64,000 nucleotides of DNA. Origin: Massilioclostridium coli. Its GTDB lineage: Bacteria; Bacillota; Clostridia; Oscillospirales; Ruminococcaceae. Numbering within the stretch: position 1 is the first letter of the stretch; each line of letters opens with the position of its first letter. Both the position numbers and the translations under genes were made by a program. Below the pieces are notes generated by a model. That model was not told the DNA's origin. It ran no database searches and was given only the letters and a program-made list of their open reading frames with translations. Of the stretch, positions 50,032-59,400 are shown piece after piece. The stretch is taken from assembly GCF_900095865.1 (NCBI RefSeq), contig NZ_FMIZ01000005.1:186001-250000 (forward strand), written 5' to 3'.

Positions 50032-52662
50032 TTATTTATTGTTTAATGCAGCCTGTGCAGCAGCCAGTCTAGCGATTGGCACACGGAATGGAGAACAGGA
50101 TACATAGTTCAGGCCAACTTTATGGCAGAACTCGATTGTAGATGGGTCACCACCGTGTTCACCACAGATACCCAGTTTAATGTCTGGACGGGTAGCTCTA
50201 CCCAGTTCAGCAGCCATTTTAACCAGTTTGCCTACGCCAACCTGATCCAATTTAGCGAATGGATCGGATTCGTAGATTTTCTTGTCGTAGTATGCGCCCA
50301 AGAATTTACCAGCGTCGTCACGGCTGAAGCCGAATGTCATCTGGGTTAAGTCGTTAGTACCGAAGCTGAAGAATTCTGCTTCTTTTGCGATTTCGTCAGC
50401 TGTCAGAGCAGCACGAGGAATTTCGATCATAGTACCAACTTTGTAGGTCAGTTCTGCGCCAGCAGCAGCGATTACTTCATCAGCTGTTTTAGTAACTACG
50501 GATTTAACGTAAGCCAATTCTTTTACTTCGCCTACCAGTGGGATCATGATTTCAGGAACAATGTTCCAGTCAGCATGTCTTGCGTTTACAGCCAAAGCAG
50601 CTTGAATAACAGCTTTTGTCTGCATAGCAGCGATTTCTGGGTAAGTTACAGCCAGACGGCATCCACGGTGACCCATCATTGGGTTAAATTCGTGTAAGCC
50701 AGAGATAACAGCTTTGATATCAGCAACTGTTTTACCCATTTCTTTTGCCAGTTCAGCAATATCGTCTTCTTCAGTTGGAACGAATTCGTGCAGTGGTGGG
50801 TCCAGGAAACGGATAGTTACTGGGCAGCCTTCCATTGCTTCGTACAGTGCTTCAAAGTCACCCTGTTGCATTGGCAGCAATTTAGCCAGAGCAGCTTCTC
50901 TTTGTTCCACTGTATCGGAAACGATCATTTCTCTCATTGCTTTGATTCTGTCGGAATCGAAGAACATGTGCTCTGTACGGCACAAACCAATACCTTCAGC
51001 ACCAAAGGAACGAGCTTGTTTTGCGTCACGAGGAGTATCAGCGTTTGTTCTGATGTTCAGGGTTCTGAATTCATCAGCCCATTTCATGATTCTATCGAAG
51101 TTACCAGAGATGGAAGCTTCTACAGTTGGGATTGCTTCGCCGTAGATATTACCGGTAGAACCATCCAAGGAGATGTAGTCACCTTCGTGGAATGTTTTGC
51201 CACCCAGAGTGAATACTTTTTCTGCTTCGTTGATTTTGATATCGCCACAACCGGATACACAGCATCTACCCATACCACGAGCAACTACAGCAGCGTGGGA
51301 GGTCATACCGCCACGAACAGTCAGGATACCCTGAGCGTAGTTCATACCTTCGATATCTTCTGGGGATGTTTCCAGACGAACCAGGATAACTTTTTCGCCT
51401 TTTTGTGTGGTCCATTCTGTAGCATCGTCAGCTGTAAATACAACTTTACCGCAAGCAGCACCAGGAGAAGCTGGCAGAGCGCTACCAACAGGAGTAGCAG
51501 CTTTTAAAGCTTTGGTATCAAATGTTGGGTGCAGCAGAGCATCCAGAGATCTTGGTTCGATCATAGCTACTGCTTCTTCAGGAGTTCTCATGCCTTCGTC
51601 AACCAGGTCGCAAGCAATCTGCAGTGCAGCAGCTGGAGTACGTTTACCATTTCTGGTTTGCAGCATGAAGAGTTTGCCTTCTTCAATGGTGAATTCCATA
51701 TCCTGCATATCTCTGTAGTGTTTTTCCAGAGTATCTACGATGTTGCAGAACTGTTCATATACAGCAGGGTTGGTTTCTTTCAGGTGAGAAATTGGTTGAG
51801 GAGTACGAACACCAGCAACAACGTCCTCACCTTGTGCGTTCATCAGGTATTCACCATACAGGCCTTTTTCACCAGTGGATGGGTTACGGGAGAACGCAAC
51901 ACCAGTACCGGAAGTATCGCCCATGTTACCAAATACCATCATCTGAACGTTAACAGCAGTACCCCAGTCGGAAGGGATATCGTTCATTCTTCTGTAGTAG
52001 ATAGCACGAGGGTTGTCCCAAGAACGGAATACAGCTTTTACTGCGCCCATCAGCTGTTCAGCTGGGTCTGTTGGGAAATCAACACCCAATTTTGCTTTGT
52101 ATTCTGCTTTAAATTGGTTTGCCAATTCTTTCAGGTCGTCAGCGTCTAATTCGGTATCCAGAGTAACGCCTTTTTTCTCTTTCATTTCGTCGATTAATTC
52201 TTCGAAATATTTTTTACCAACTTCCATTACAACGTCGGAGTACATTTGGATGAAACGACGGTAGGAGTCGTAAGCAAAACGAGGGTTGCCGGTTTTTTTC
52301 GCAAAACCTTCTACCACTTCGTCATTTAAGCCCAAGTTCAGGATAGTATCCATCATACCAGGCATGGAAGCTCTCGCACCGGAACGAACAGAAACCAACA
52401 GTGGGTTTTCTGGGTCGCCGAATTTTTTACCGGAGATTTCTTCCATTTTTTTCATGTGGTCAAAGATCTGTGCTTTGATATCATCATTGATTTCCTGGCC
52501 ATCTTTGTAGTATTGGGTACAAGCTTCTGTAGTTACTGTGAAGCCTTGAGGAACTGGCATGCCCAGATTTGTCATTTCAGCCAGGTTTGCGCCTTTACCG
52601 CCCAGCAGTTCACGCATGTTTCCGTTACCTTCAGAGAAAAGGTATACAAATTTGTAGCTCAC
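50032..52662 (-). CDS. ppdK: Pyruvate, phosphate dikinase
   Basis: Interconverts PEP, AMP and PPi with pyruvate, ATP and Pi; in anaerobes it may serve glycolysis or gluconeogenesis. The start is GTG at 52662, with GGAGG 8 bases upstream. YLFSEGNGNMRELLGGKGAN and TEACTQYYKDG start the nucleotide domain, and RSGARASMPGMMDTILNLGL is the ATP site. The phospho-histidine domain has LTVRGGMTSHAAVVARGMGR with the swivelling His. The C-terminal barrel has GLCRTEHMFF, PEIMIPLVGE, FFSFGTNDLTQMTFGFSRDD and VSCSPFRVPIARLAAAQAA with the catalytic Cys. The length (876) is standard. A long structured leader precedes it. Codon use is strongly biased, suggesting high expression. Confidence 0.98.
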   Translation of the reverse strand: MSYKFVYLFSEGNGNMRELLGGKGANLAEMTNLGMPVPQGFTVTTEACTQYYKDGQEINDDIKAQIFDHMKKMEEISGKKFGDPENPLLVSVRSGARASMPGMMDTILNLGLNDEVVEGFAKKTGNPRFAYDSYRRFIQMYSDVVMEVGKKYFEELIDEMKEKKGVTLDTELDADDLKELANQFKAEYKAKLGVDFPTDPAEQLMGAVKAVFRSWDNPRAIYYRRMNDIPSDWGTAVNVQMMVFGNMGDTSGTGVAFSRNPSTGEKGLYGEYLMNAQGEDVVAGVRTPQPISHLKETNPAVYEQFCNIVDTLEKHYRDMQDMEFTIEEGKLFMLQTRNGKRTPAAALQIACDLVDEGMRTPEEAVAMIEPRSLDALLHPTFDTKALKAATPVGSALPASPGAACGKVVFTADDATEWTTQKGEKVILVRLETSPEDIEGMNYAQGILTVRGGMTSHAAVVARGMGRCCVSGCGDIKINEAEKVFTLGGKTFHEGDYISLDGSTGNIYGEAIPTVEASISGNFDRIMKWADEFRTLNIRTNADTPRDAKQARSFGAEGIGLCRTEHMFFDSDRIKAMREMIVSDTVEQREAALAKLLPMQQGDFEALYEAMEGCPVTIRFLDPPLHEFVPTEEDDIAELAKEMGKTVADIKAVISGLHEFNPMMGHRGCRLAVTYPEIAAMQTKAVIQAALAVNARHADWNIVPEIMIPLVGEVKELAYVKSVVTKTADEVIAAAGAELTYKVGTMIEIPRAALTADEIAKEAEFFSFGTNDLTQMTFGFSRDDAGKFLGAYYDKKIYESDPFAKLDQVGVGKLVKMAAELGRATRPDIKLGICGEHGGDPSTIEFCHKVGLNYVSCSPFRVPIARLAAAQAALNNK

Positions 52663-52664
52663 TG

Positions 52665-52830
52665 AGATCTACCTCCATAAAATAATAAGATAAAAGTCTT
52701 GGCACCCGCCTGCCGCTGTTTGGCAGTAGTTCCATCCGCACAGGGCGATTGGGTACGGGCTTTATGAATAACCGAATTTTATGCAAGGAAAAAACGCCAA
52801 CAAGATCCTCCTTGTCCGCATTTTCCTTAG
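52665..52830 (-). promoter_or_regulatory. Structured leader of ppdK
   Basis: On the minus strand the leader contains a stem AAGGAAAA/TTTTCCTT (52828-52821 with 52792-52785) enclosing ACAAG-GAGGAT-CTTGT. Then comes a GC-rich fold: GTACCC (52756-52751) with GGGTGC (52707-52702), and CTGCC (52726-52722) with GGCAG (52714-52710), joined by an unpaired stretch CTGTGCGGATGGAACTA. This GC-rich block stands out against AT-rich surroundings. It is followed by the ribosome site. I do not recognise it as a named riboswitch. Confidence 0.55.
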
Positions 52831-52885
52831 AATCATCCGATTATACTACACTAATAATTAAAAATAATTAGTGTTGACTGCCTTT

Positions 52886-52894
52886 ATTATACCA
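52886..52894 (-). promoter_or_regulatory. Extended -10 promoter of ppdK
   Basis: On the minus strand TGGTATAAT is a TG-plus-TATAAT extended -10; TAGCAA lies 17 bases upstream as -35. A palindrome (ACACTAAT/ATTAGTGT, 52848-52874) follows just after the expected start of transcription and could be an operator or a leader hairpin. Confidence 0.65.
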
Positions 52895-53092
52895 GATAGG
52901 TAGACGAATTGCTACCATAATAAAGAAAAATTTTTTCATTTTATTTAATTTTAACCGAGGTGACAAACTTCAGTTTCCACTTATTGAAATATTTATATAA
53001 AATGATTAATTTTAAGTGGAAAAATAGCGTTTTTTGCATGAATCAAAGTGAAAAATACAGAAATTTTGGTATTTTGTCATGGAACTGTATTG

Positions 53093-53120
53093 TTGTGTTT
53101 TTGTAAAACTATGTTATAAT
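53093..53120 (+). promoter_or_regulatory. Promoter of glmU
   Basis: TTGTGT (53093-53098) and a consensus TATAAT (53115-53120) are 16 bases apart, about 115 bases before the TTG start. Confidence 0.65.
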
Positions 53121-53240
53121 AAAATTGAGATAAATTCGGTTAAAAAAACTTACCATTACAACACAAGGCAGATGAAATAAAAAACTGCCTCTGCGTTTAT
53201 ATTGATTGAAAAAACAAAATAGAATATGGAGTGATTCTTT

Positions 53241-54626
53241 TTGGAACAAAACAGCGCGATTATTTTAGCGGCTGGCGCTGGAAAACGGATGAAATCCAGC
53301 AAACCAAAAGTCCTGTGTGAAGTACTGCTAAAACCCATGTTGGGATGGGTTTTAACTTCCTGTGAGCAGGCAGGGATCCCACATGTTTGTGTCGTTACCG
53401 GACATGGAAGGGAACAGGTAGAAGCGTATTTGGATGGCAAATATGAGACAGCTGTTCAACAGGAACAGAAAGGCACAGGTCATGCTGTGCTATGTGCGGA
53501 AACGTTTTTGAAACAGCACCTGGATGGTGATGTTGTTGTATTGTGTGGGGACGCCCCGTTTATGGATGGACAAACCATCCAGCGGGCACATGAGTACCAT
53601 CAACAGCAGGGGAACGCGGTTACAGTGATTTCCGCAAATTTGGAACAGCCCTTTGGCTATGGACGTATTATCCGGGACAATGGACAAGTGACTGGAATTG
53701 TAGAGCAAAAAGATGCAACTGAGGAACAAAAACAGATCACGGAAGTCAATTCAGGTACATACTGGTTTAAGGCGGCAGACCTGTTACAGGTTTTAACAGA
53801 GATCAAACCAAATAACGCCCAAGGGGAATATTATTTGACCGATGCGGTGGAATTATTATTACAGCAAGGGAAAAAAGCTGGTGCCTATCAGGCAGAGGAT
53901 GCTAATGTTATTTTAGGGGCGAATGACCGCAAAACGCTCTATCGTTTGAACACGATTGCCAGGGAAAAGATTTTAGAACAGCATATGGAAAATGGTGTGG
54001 AATTTGTTTGTACGGATGGAGTTGTCATTGGACCTGACGTTGTCATTGGGATGGAAACCCAGATCCTACCGGGAACCATTTTAAAAGGGAAAACTACCAT
54101 CGGCACACAATGTGTGATTGGTCCAAACAGCCTTGTAAAAGATACCACTGTTGGTGACCGTTGTGTATTAAATGCTACCCAGGCTTATGATAGTATCATC
54201 CATGAAGATGTTACCATTGGTCCATTTGTGCAGATCCGTCCAAACTGTGAAATCCATCACAAAGCCCATATTGGCGATTTTGTGGAAGTGAAAAACTCCA
54301 CGATTGGCGCGGGAACCGCTGTTGCCCATTTAACCTATGTTGGGGATAGCGATGTAGGAAGCAATGTCAATTTTGGTTGTGGTGTAGTAACAGTAAATTA
54401 CGATGGCGTGAACAAGCACCGCACCACGATTGAAGACGATGCGTTTATTGGATGTAATACCAACTTAGTAGCTCCGGTAAGAGTGGGAAAAGGCGCTTAT
54501 ACAGCCGCAGGGTCAACGATTACCAAAGATGTACCGGATGGTGCTTTGGGGATTGAACGCGCTCAGCAGACAATCAAAGAAGGTTTTGCAACACGTAAAC
54601 TAAAAGGCCGTAAGAAAAAAGCATAG
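53241..54626 (+). CDS. glmU: Bifunctional UDP-N-acetylglucosamine pyrophosphorylase / glucosamine-1-phosphate N-acetyltransferase
   Basis: Makes UDP-GlcNAc for peptidoglycan and other glycans. The start is TTG at 53241, with GGAG about 9 bases upstream; no nearer ATG is in frame. The N-terminal uridylyltransferase has AIILAAGAGKRMKSSKPKVL, EQKGTGHAVLCAE and VVLCGDAPFM. From about residue 250 a left-handed beta helix holds the acetyltransferase: repeated hexads such as VVIGPDVVIG and TIGPFVQIRP, then GDFVEVKNSTIG, YVGDSDVGSNVNFGCG and NYDGVNKHRTTI. The length (461) is standard. glmU followed by prs and pth is a typical Firmicutes order. Confidence 0.97.
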   Translation: MEQNSAIILAAGAGKRMKSSKPKVLCEVLLKPMLGWVLTSCEQAGIPHVCVVTGHGREQVEAYLDGKYETAVQQEQKGTGHAVLCAETFLKQHLDGDVVVLCGDAPFMDGQTIQRAHEYHQQQGNAVTVISANLEQPFGYGRIIRDNGQVTGIVEQKDATEEQKQITEVNSGTYWFKAADLLQVLTEIKPNNAQGEYYLTDAVELLLQQGKKAGAYQAEDANVILGANDRKTLYRLNTIAREKILEQHMENGVEFVCTDGVVIGPDVVIGMETQILPGTILKGKTTIGTQCVIGPNSLVKDTTVGDRCVLNATQAYDSIIHEDVTIGPFVQIRPNCEIHHKAHIGDFVEVKNSTIGAGTAVAHLTYVGDSDVGSNVNFGCGVVTVNYDGVNKHRTTIEDDAFIGCNTNLVAPVRVGKGAYTAAGSTITKDVPDGALGIERAQQTIKEGFATRKLKGRKKKA

Positions 54627-54724
54627 CTTACGGGGATAGTATTGTTTTTATTTACAATTATTTGGAACAAACCCTTGATAACAAGGGGAAAATAATAAAC
54701 AGGGAACCAAAGGAGAATGTTTCT

Positions 54725-55684
54725 ATGAGTTTACATGGTAAGGATATTAAAATTTTTGCTGGAAATGGCAGCAAGCATGTGGCAGCCCACATTGCCAAAG
54801 AACTTGGCCTTCCAGTAGGGGACGCAGAAGTTTCTACCTTTAGCGATGGAGAGATTTCTGTATCAATCAAAGAATCCGTTAGGGGTTCTGACTGTTTCGT
54901 GGTACAGTCTACCTGCCAGCCAGTTAACACCCATATTATGGAGCTGTTGATTATGATTGACGCGTTAAAACGCGCTTCTGCAGGTAGAATTACAGCAGTA
55001 ATTCCGTATTTTGGGTATGCTCGCCAAGATAGAAAAGCAAAGGCACGTGATCCAATTTCCGCTAAACTAGTAGCTGATTTGATTTCCACTGCCGGTGCTG
55101 ACCGTATTTTAACAATGGATTTACATGCTCCTCAAATTCAAGGTTTCTTTGATATTCCTGTGGATCACCTGTTGGGCGTTCCAATTTTAGCGCCTTATTT
55201 TGAAAAAAGATTTGAGTCCTGTAAAGATGATTTGATGGTGGTTTCTCCAGATTTAGGTTCTGTTACCCGTGCTCGCAACTTTGCAGCCCGTGTGGACGCT
55301 CCTCTTGCTATTGTGGATAAACGCCGTCAGAGAGCAAATGTATGTGAAGTAATGAACATCATTGGTAATGTACAGGGAAAAAAGGTTGTTATTGTTGACG
55401 ATATGATTGATACTGCTGGTACTTTGTGCAATGCAGCCAAAGCAATTATTGATGTTGGTGGTGCTACTGAAGTATATGCTTGCGCTACCCATGGCGTTTT
55501 GTCCGGTCCAGCGATTGAACGCTTGGAAAACAGTGTTATTAAAGAGTTAGTTATCTTGGATACCATTGAACAGCCAAAAGAAAAAATGATGGACAAATTA
55601 ACTATTTTGCCAGTGGCTCCTGTTTTTGCGGAAGCTATTGAAAGAATTTATGAGGATAAACCAGTATCCCCATTGTTTGGTTAA
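54725..55684 (+). CDS. prs: Ribose-phosphate pyrophosphokinase
   Basis: Makes PRPP from ribose 5-phosphate and ATP, feeding the purine operon and upp. The start is the ATG at 54725, with AAAGGAG 9 bases upstream; a longer frame into the spacer is unsupported. DIKIFAGNGSKHVAAHIAKE opens the fold, DGEISVSIKESVRGSDCFVV follows, and PYFGYARQDRKAKARDPISA is the flexible ATP loop. ILTMDLHAPQIQGFFDIPVD holds the metal-binding His, and VVIVDDMIDTAGTLC is the PRPP loop. The length is 319. It is class I, the phosphate-activated, ADP-inhibited type. Confidence 0.97.
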   Translation: MSLHGKDIKIFAGNGSKHVAAHIAKELGLPVGDAEVSTFSDGEISVSIKESVRGSDCFVVQSTCQPVNTHIMELLIMIDALKRASAGRITAVIPYFGYARQDRKAKARDPISAKLVADLISTAGADRILTMDLHAPQIQGFFDIPVDHLLGVPILAPYFEKRFESCKDDLMVVSPDLGSVTRARNFAARVDAPLAIVDKRRQRANVCEVMNIIGNVQGKKVVIVDDMIDTAGTLCNAAKAIIDVGGATEVYACATHGVLSGPAIERLENSVIKELVILDTIEQPKEKMMDKLTILPVAPVFAEAIERIYEDKPVSPLFG

Positions 55685-55716
55685 TTTGAATACGAGATAT
55701 CGAAATATTTGTATAG

Positions 55717-55744
55717 AGGGTGGTTGTAACAACTACCCTCTTTG
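55717..55744 (+). terminator. Terminator-like hairpin between prs and pth
   Basis: GAGGGTGGTT and AACTACCCTC pair (one mismatch) over a short loop, followed only by TTTG. It is probably a partial terminator. Confidence 0.55.
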
Positions 55745-55783
55745 CTGTCATTTTTCTAAACTACCGTTTCAGGAGGACAAATT

Positions 55784-56413
55784 ATGGCAAATATTTTTGA
55801 ATTGTTTGATAAAATAAAAACGGGAGGGTCTCATTCCTCCGGTGCGGTGGAATACCTAATTGTAGGATTGGGAAACCCGGGAGAACGTTATGCCCACACA
55901 AGGCATAATGTAGGATTTATGGCGGTTGATACGATCGCCAAGCAGTTTGGAGTGGAAATCAAACGCTCCAAATTTAAGGGACTTACTACTACTTGTACGA
56001 TTTCTGGAAAACAGTGCCTGCTGTTAAAGCCTACTACTTTTATGAATTTGAGTGGGGAATCGGTGGAGGCAGCTGCCAGCTATTACAATATCCCTATGGA
56101 ACATGTGCTGGTATTATTTGATGATATTTCACTGGAACCTTCCCGTTTGCGTATCCGTAGGAAAGGTAGCCATGGTGGACACAATGGGATCCGCAATATT
56201 ATTGATATGACTGGGGAAGAAGATTTTCCTAGAATCAAAATTGGAGTGGGGAAAAAACCAAATCCCAACTATGATTTGGCAGATTGGGTATTAAGCAGTT
56301 TTACATCCAAAGAGATGGAAGAAATTTCCGAGGCAATCCAAAAATCGGTAAAAGCAACCGAGCTGATTGTAGCCGGAGAAATTGATAAAGCGATGAATTT
56401 ATATAATAGTTGA
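55784..56413 (+). CDS. pth: Peptidyl-tRNA hydrolase
   Basis: Releases tRNA from peptidyl-tRNA that dropped off ribosomes. The start ATG has AGGAGG about 7 bases upstream. The core YLIVGLGNPGERYAHTRHNV includes the catalytic histidine and the NPG motif, and is followed by GFMAVDTIAKQF. LLLKPTTFMNLSGESVEAAA, VLFDDISLEPSRLRIRRKGS and HGGHNGIRNI are intact. The protein has 209 residues, about 20 more than usual. The extra is an N-terminal segment (MANIFELFDKIKTGG) ahead of the normal first strand. The ribosome site fits that longer start, so the extension seems real. mfd follows 59 bases later, a common order. Confidence 0.95.
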   Translation: MANIFELFDKIKTGGSHSSGAVEYLIVGLGNPGERYAHTRHNVGFMAVDTIAKQFGVEIKRSKFKGLTTTCTISGKQCLLLKPTTFMNLSGESVEAAASYYNIPMEHVLVLFDDISLEPSRLRIRRKGSHGGHNGIRNIIDMTGEEDFPRIKIGVGKKPNPNYDLADWVLSSFTSKEMEEISEAIQKSVKATELIVAGEIDKAMNLYNS

Positions 56414-56472
56414 GAATAGAATAAAAGTAAGAAAAATTTCTGGTAATGATAAAGCAGAAGGTGGGAATGAAT

Positions 56473-59400
56473 ATGGGCGTTTTTCAAAATTTGATTCAAA
56501 CAGTACCACAATTTAATCAGATACAACAGCATATTATACGAAAAACACTGCCTATTTTGGTGGTAGGGCTTTCTTCTGTACATAAAGCAAATTTGATCCA
56601 GGCTATTGCACAGCAGGAATCCCCCATATTGGTATTGACTGATGATGACCAGTCCGCCCGTAGGCTCAGTGAAGATTTTAACCAAATGTGTGGGCAGGAA
56701 TGTTCTGCTGTATATCCTTATCGAGATTTTATTTTGCGTCCCATTGAGACAGTATCACGGGAATATGAATACCTCCGCTTAAATGTATTATCTCGCTTAG
56801 CAAAAGGAGAATTAAAGGCAGTATTTGCAGGTATCAATGCCGCTATGCAGTATACCATTCCAAAAGATCGGTTGCTGCAAGCAACAGTATCCTTCCATCC
56901 AGGGGATCAAATTTCCTTAGATGCTGTTGTACACAAGCTGATTGCAGCTGGATATACCAGGCGCCCTCAGGTAGATGGTACTGCCCAATTTTCTGTCCGT
57001 GGCGGTATTGTAGATTTTTTTCCTACGGGAAATTTAGAGCCTGTCCGCATTGAGTTCTGGGGGGATGAAATTGACACGATCAGTAATTTTGACCTGGACA
57101 GCCAAAGAAGGACAGAAAACTTGCAACAGGTAGAGATTACACCAGCTACTGAAATACTGTTTGAAACGGAACAGGAATTTGAGGAAAGACTTAAGCAGCT
57201 TATCGATGGTTTGGAAGAGTCTCCACAAATGGAGAAGGTACGTCTGCATCTATCGGAAGAACTAAAGCGGCTGGAAGGTAATTTGGATTTGAATGATAAA
57301 GACAAATATTTGCCGTTGGCTTACCAAAAACCAGGAACCTTGTTGGATTATTTTTCTAAACAATTAATTTTTGTCAGTGAGTGGTCAGATATCAAAGAAT
57401 CAGCCCGGGCATTTGAAATTCAAATGCAGGAAGATTTTAAAATATTATTGGAAGATGGGATGATTTGTAATGGTATCCATCAGTTCCATCGTCCATTTGC
57501 TTCTGTTTCCCAGTGGATTACGGAAGGAAATAGTGTCTTTTTAGATACTTTTGCCCATTCTCATCACGATTTACAGCTCAAACAACTGGTTTCTATCAAT
57601 GCAATGCAAAATTCCGGATGGAGTGGAGAGATTAAACTGCTTTGTGATGACTTGGCAGAATACAAACTGCAAAAATACACCGTAGTTGTCATGGCTGGAA
57701 CACAAAAATTTGCGGATGTTTTAGCGCATGATTTAGAAAAAGAGGGATATCTTGCGGTTCCTGCCACAGTGGATACCCAATTAGAGGATGGCGGTTTCTA
57801 TGTTATGGCGGGAAGTTTGTCTGCCGGGTTTGAATACCCTGATGGTCGGGTTGCCCTAGTTACTCATGCCAAAACGCAACCTTTGAGTACCAGGAAAAAG
57901 GTGAAAAAACGCAAAGGGGAAGAAATTAAAAGCTTATCCGATATCAGCATAGGAGACTACGTCGTTCATGCGTCCCATGGGATAGGAGTATTTGATGGAA
58001 TTACCAATTTAAATTTACAGGGGATTTCCAAAGATTATATCAAGATTAAATATGCGGGAAGCGATGCTTTATATGTACCGGTAACCCAGTTGGATATGGT
58101 TTCTAAATACATTGGTCCCCGTGACAATGGAAGAGTACGGCTAAATAAATTGAATAATGACGAGTGGCATAAAACCAGAAGTCGTGTAAAAAAAGCTGTG
58201 GCAGAGATGGCGGATGAACTAATACGCCTATATGCAGAACGGGCAAAAACCAAAGGCTACGCTTTCTCTAAGGACAATGAATGGCAGAGGGAGTTTGAAG
58301 AACATTTCGAATATGAAGAAACCGAAGATCAGCTGCAATGTATTGCGGAAATCAAAGAAGATATGGAAAGTGAACGTCCTATGGATCGTCTGCTTTGTGG
58401 AGATGTGGGGTTTGGAAAAACAGAAGTGGCATTGCGGGCAGCGTTTAAATGCATTTTAGACGGAAAACAATGTGCTATTTTGTGCCCAACTACCATTTTA
58501 GCCTGGCAGCACTACCAAACTGCCTTAGCGAGAGTTGGAAATTTTCCGGTCAATATTGAATTGCTCTCCCGTTTCCGTTCCCCAAAACAGCAAAAGGAAA
58601 TCATCAAAAAATTAAAAAGTGGCGAAATTGATTTTGTAATTGGAACCCACCGCTTAGTACAACAAGATATTGAATTTAAAGACCTGGGTTTGGCAATTAT
58701 TGATGAAGAACAGCGGTTTGGAGTAGCGCACAAAGAACGATTTAAAGAGATGTTCCGTGGAGTAGATGTATTGACCCTATCCGCCACCCCGATACCCCGT
58801 ACTTTAAATATGGCGATGTCCGGTATTCGGGATATGTCGGTGATTGAACAACCACCACAAGACCGTCACCCAATTCAAACCTATGTAATGGAGCACGACA
58901 ATGGAGTGCTAGTGGATGCGATTAAACGGGAACTGAGAAGGGATGGACAGGTTTATTATATTCACAACCGGGTAGAATCCATCCAAAGTTGTGCGGCTCA
59001 ATTGCAGCAATATTTGCCAGACGCAAGGATTGGCGTTGCCCATGGAAAGATGAACGAGCTACAGCTCTCAAAAATTTGGAAGCAGTTGATGGATCATGAG
59101 CTGGATATTCTTGTTTGTACTACATTGATTGAAACTGGAGTGGACGTCCCCAACTGTAATACCTTGATTATTGAAGATGCTGACCATTTAGGGCTTTCCC
59201 AGCTTTACCAGTTGCGAGGAAGGGTGGGACGTTCCAAACGCCGTGCCTTTGCTTATTTTACCTTCCGCCGTGGAAAAGTGTTGACAGAAGTGGCGAACAA
59301 ACGGCTTTCTGCTATACGGGAGTTTACCAAGTTTGGTTCCGGGTTCCGGATTGCATTACGGGATTTAGAAATCCGTGGGGCAGGGAGTATCCTTGGAGAA

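Noticed and set aside
50788-52149. Long plus-strand open frames (239 and 206 codons) opposite ppdK
   Set aside because: They lie wholly inside the clear minus-strand ppdK gene, have no ribosome binding site or recognisable domains, and arise from the strong codon bias of that gene.
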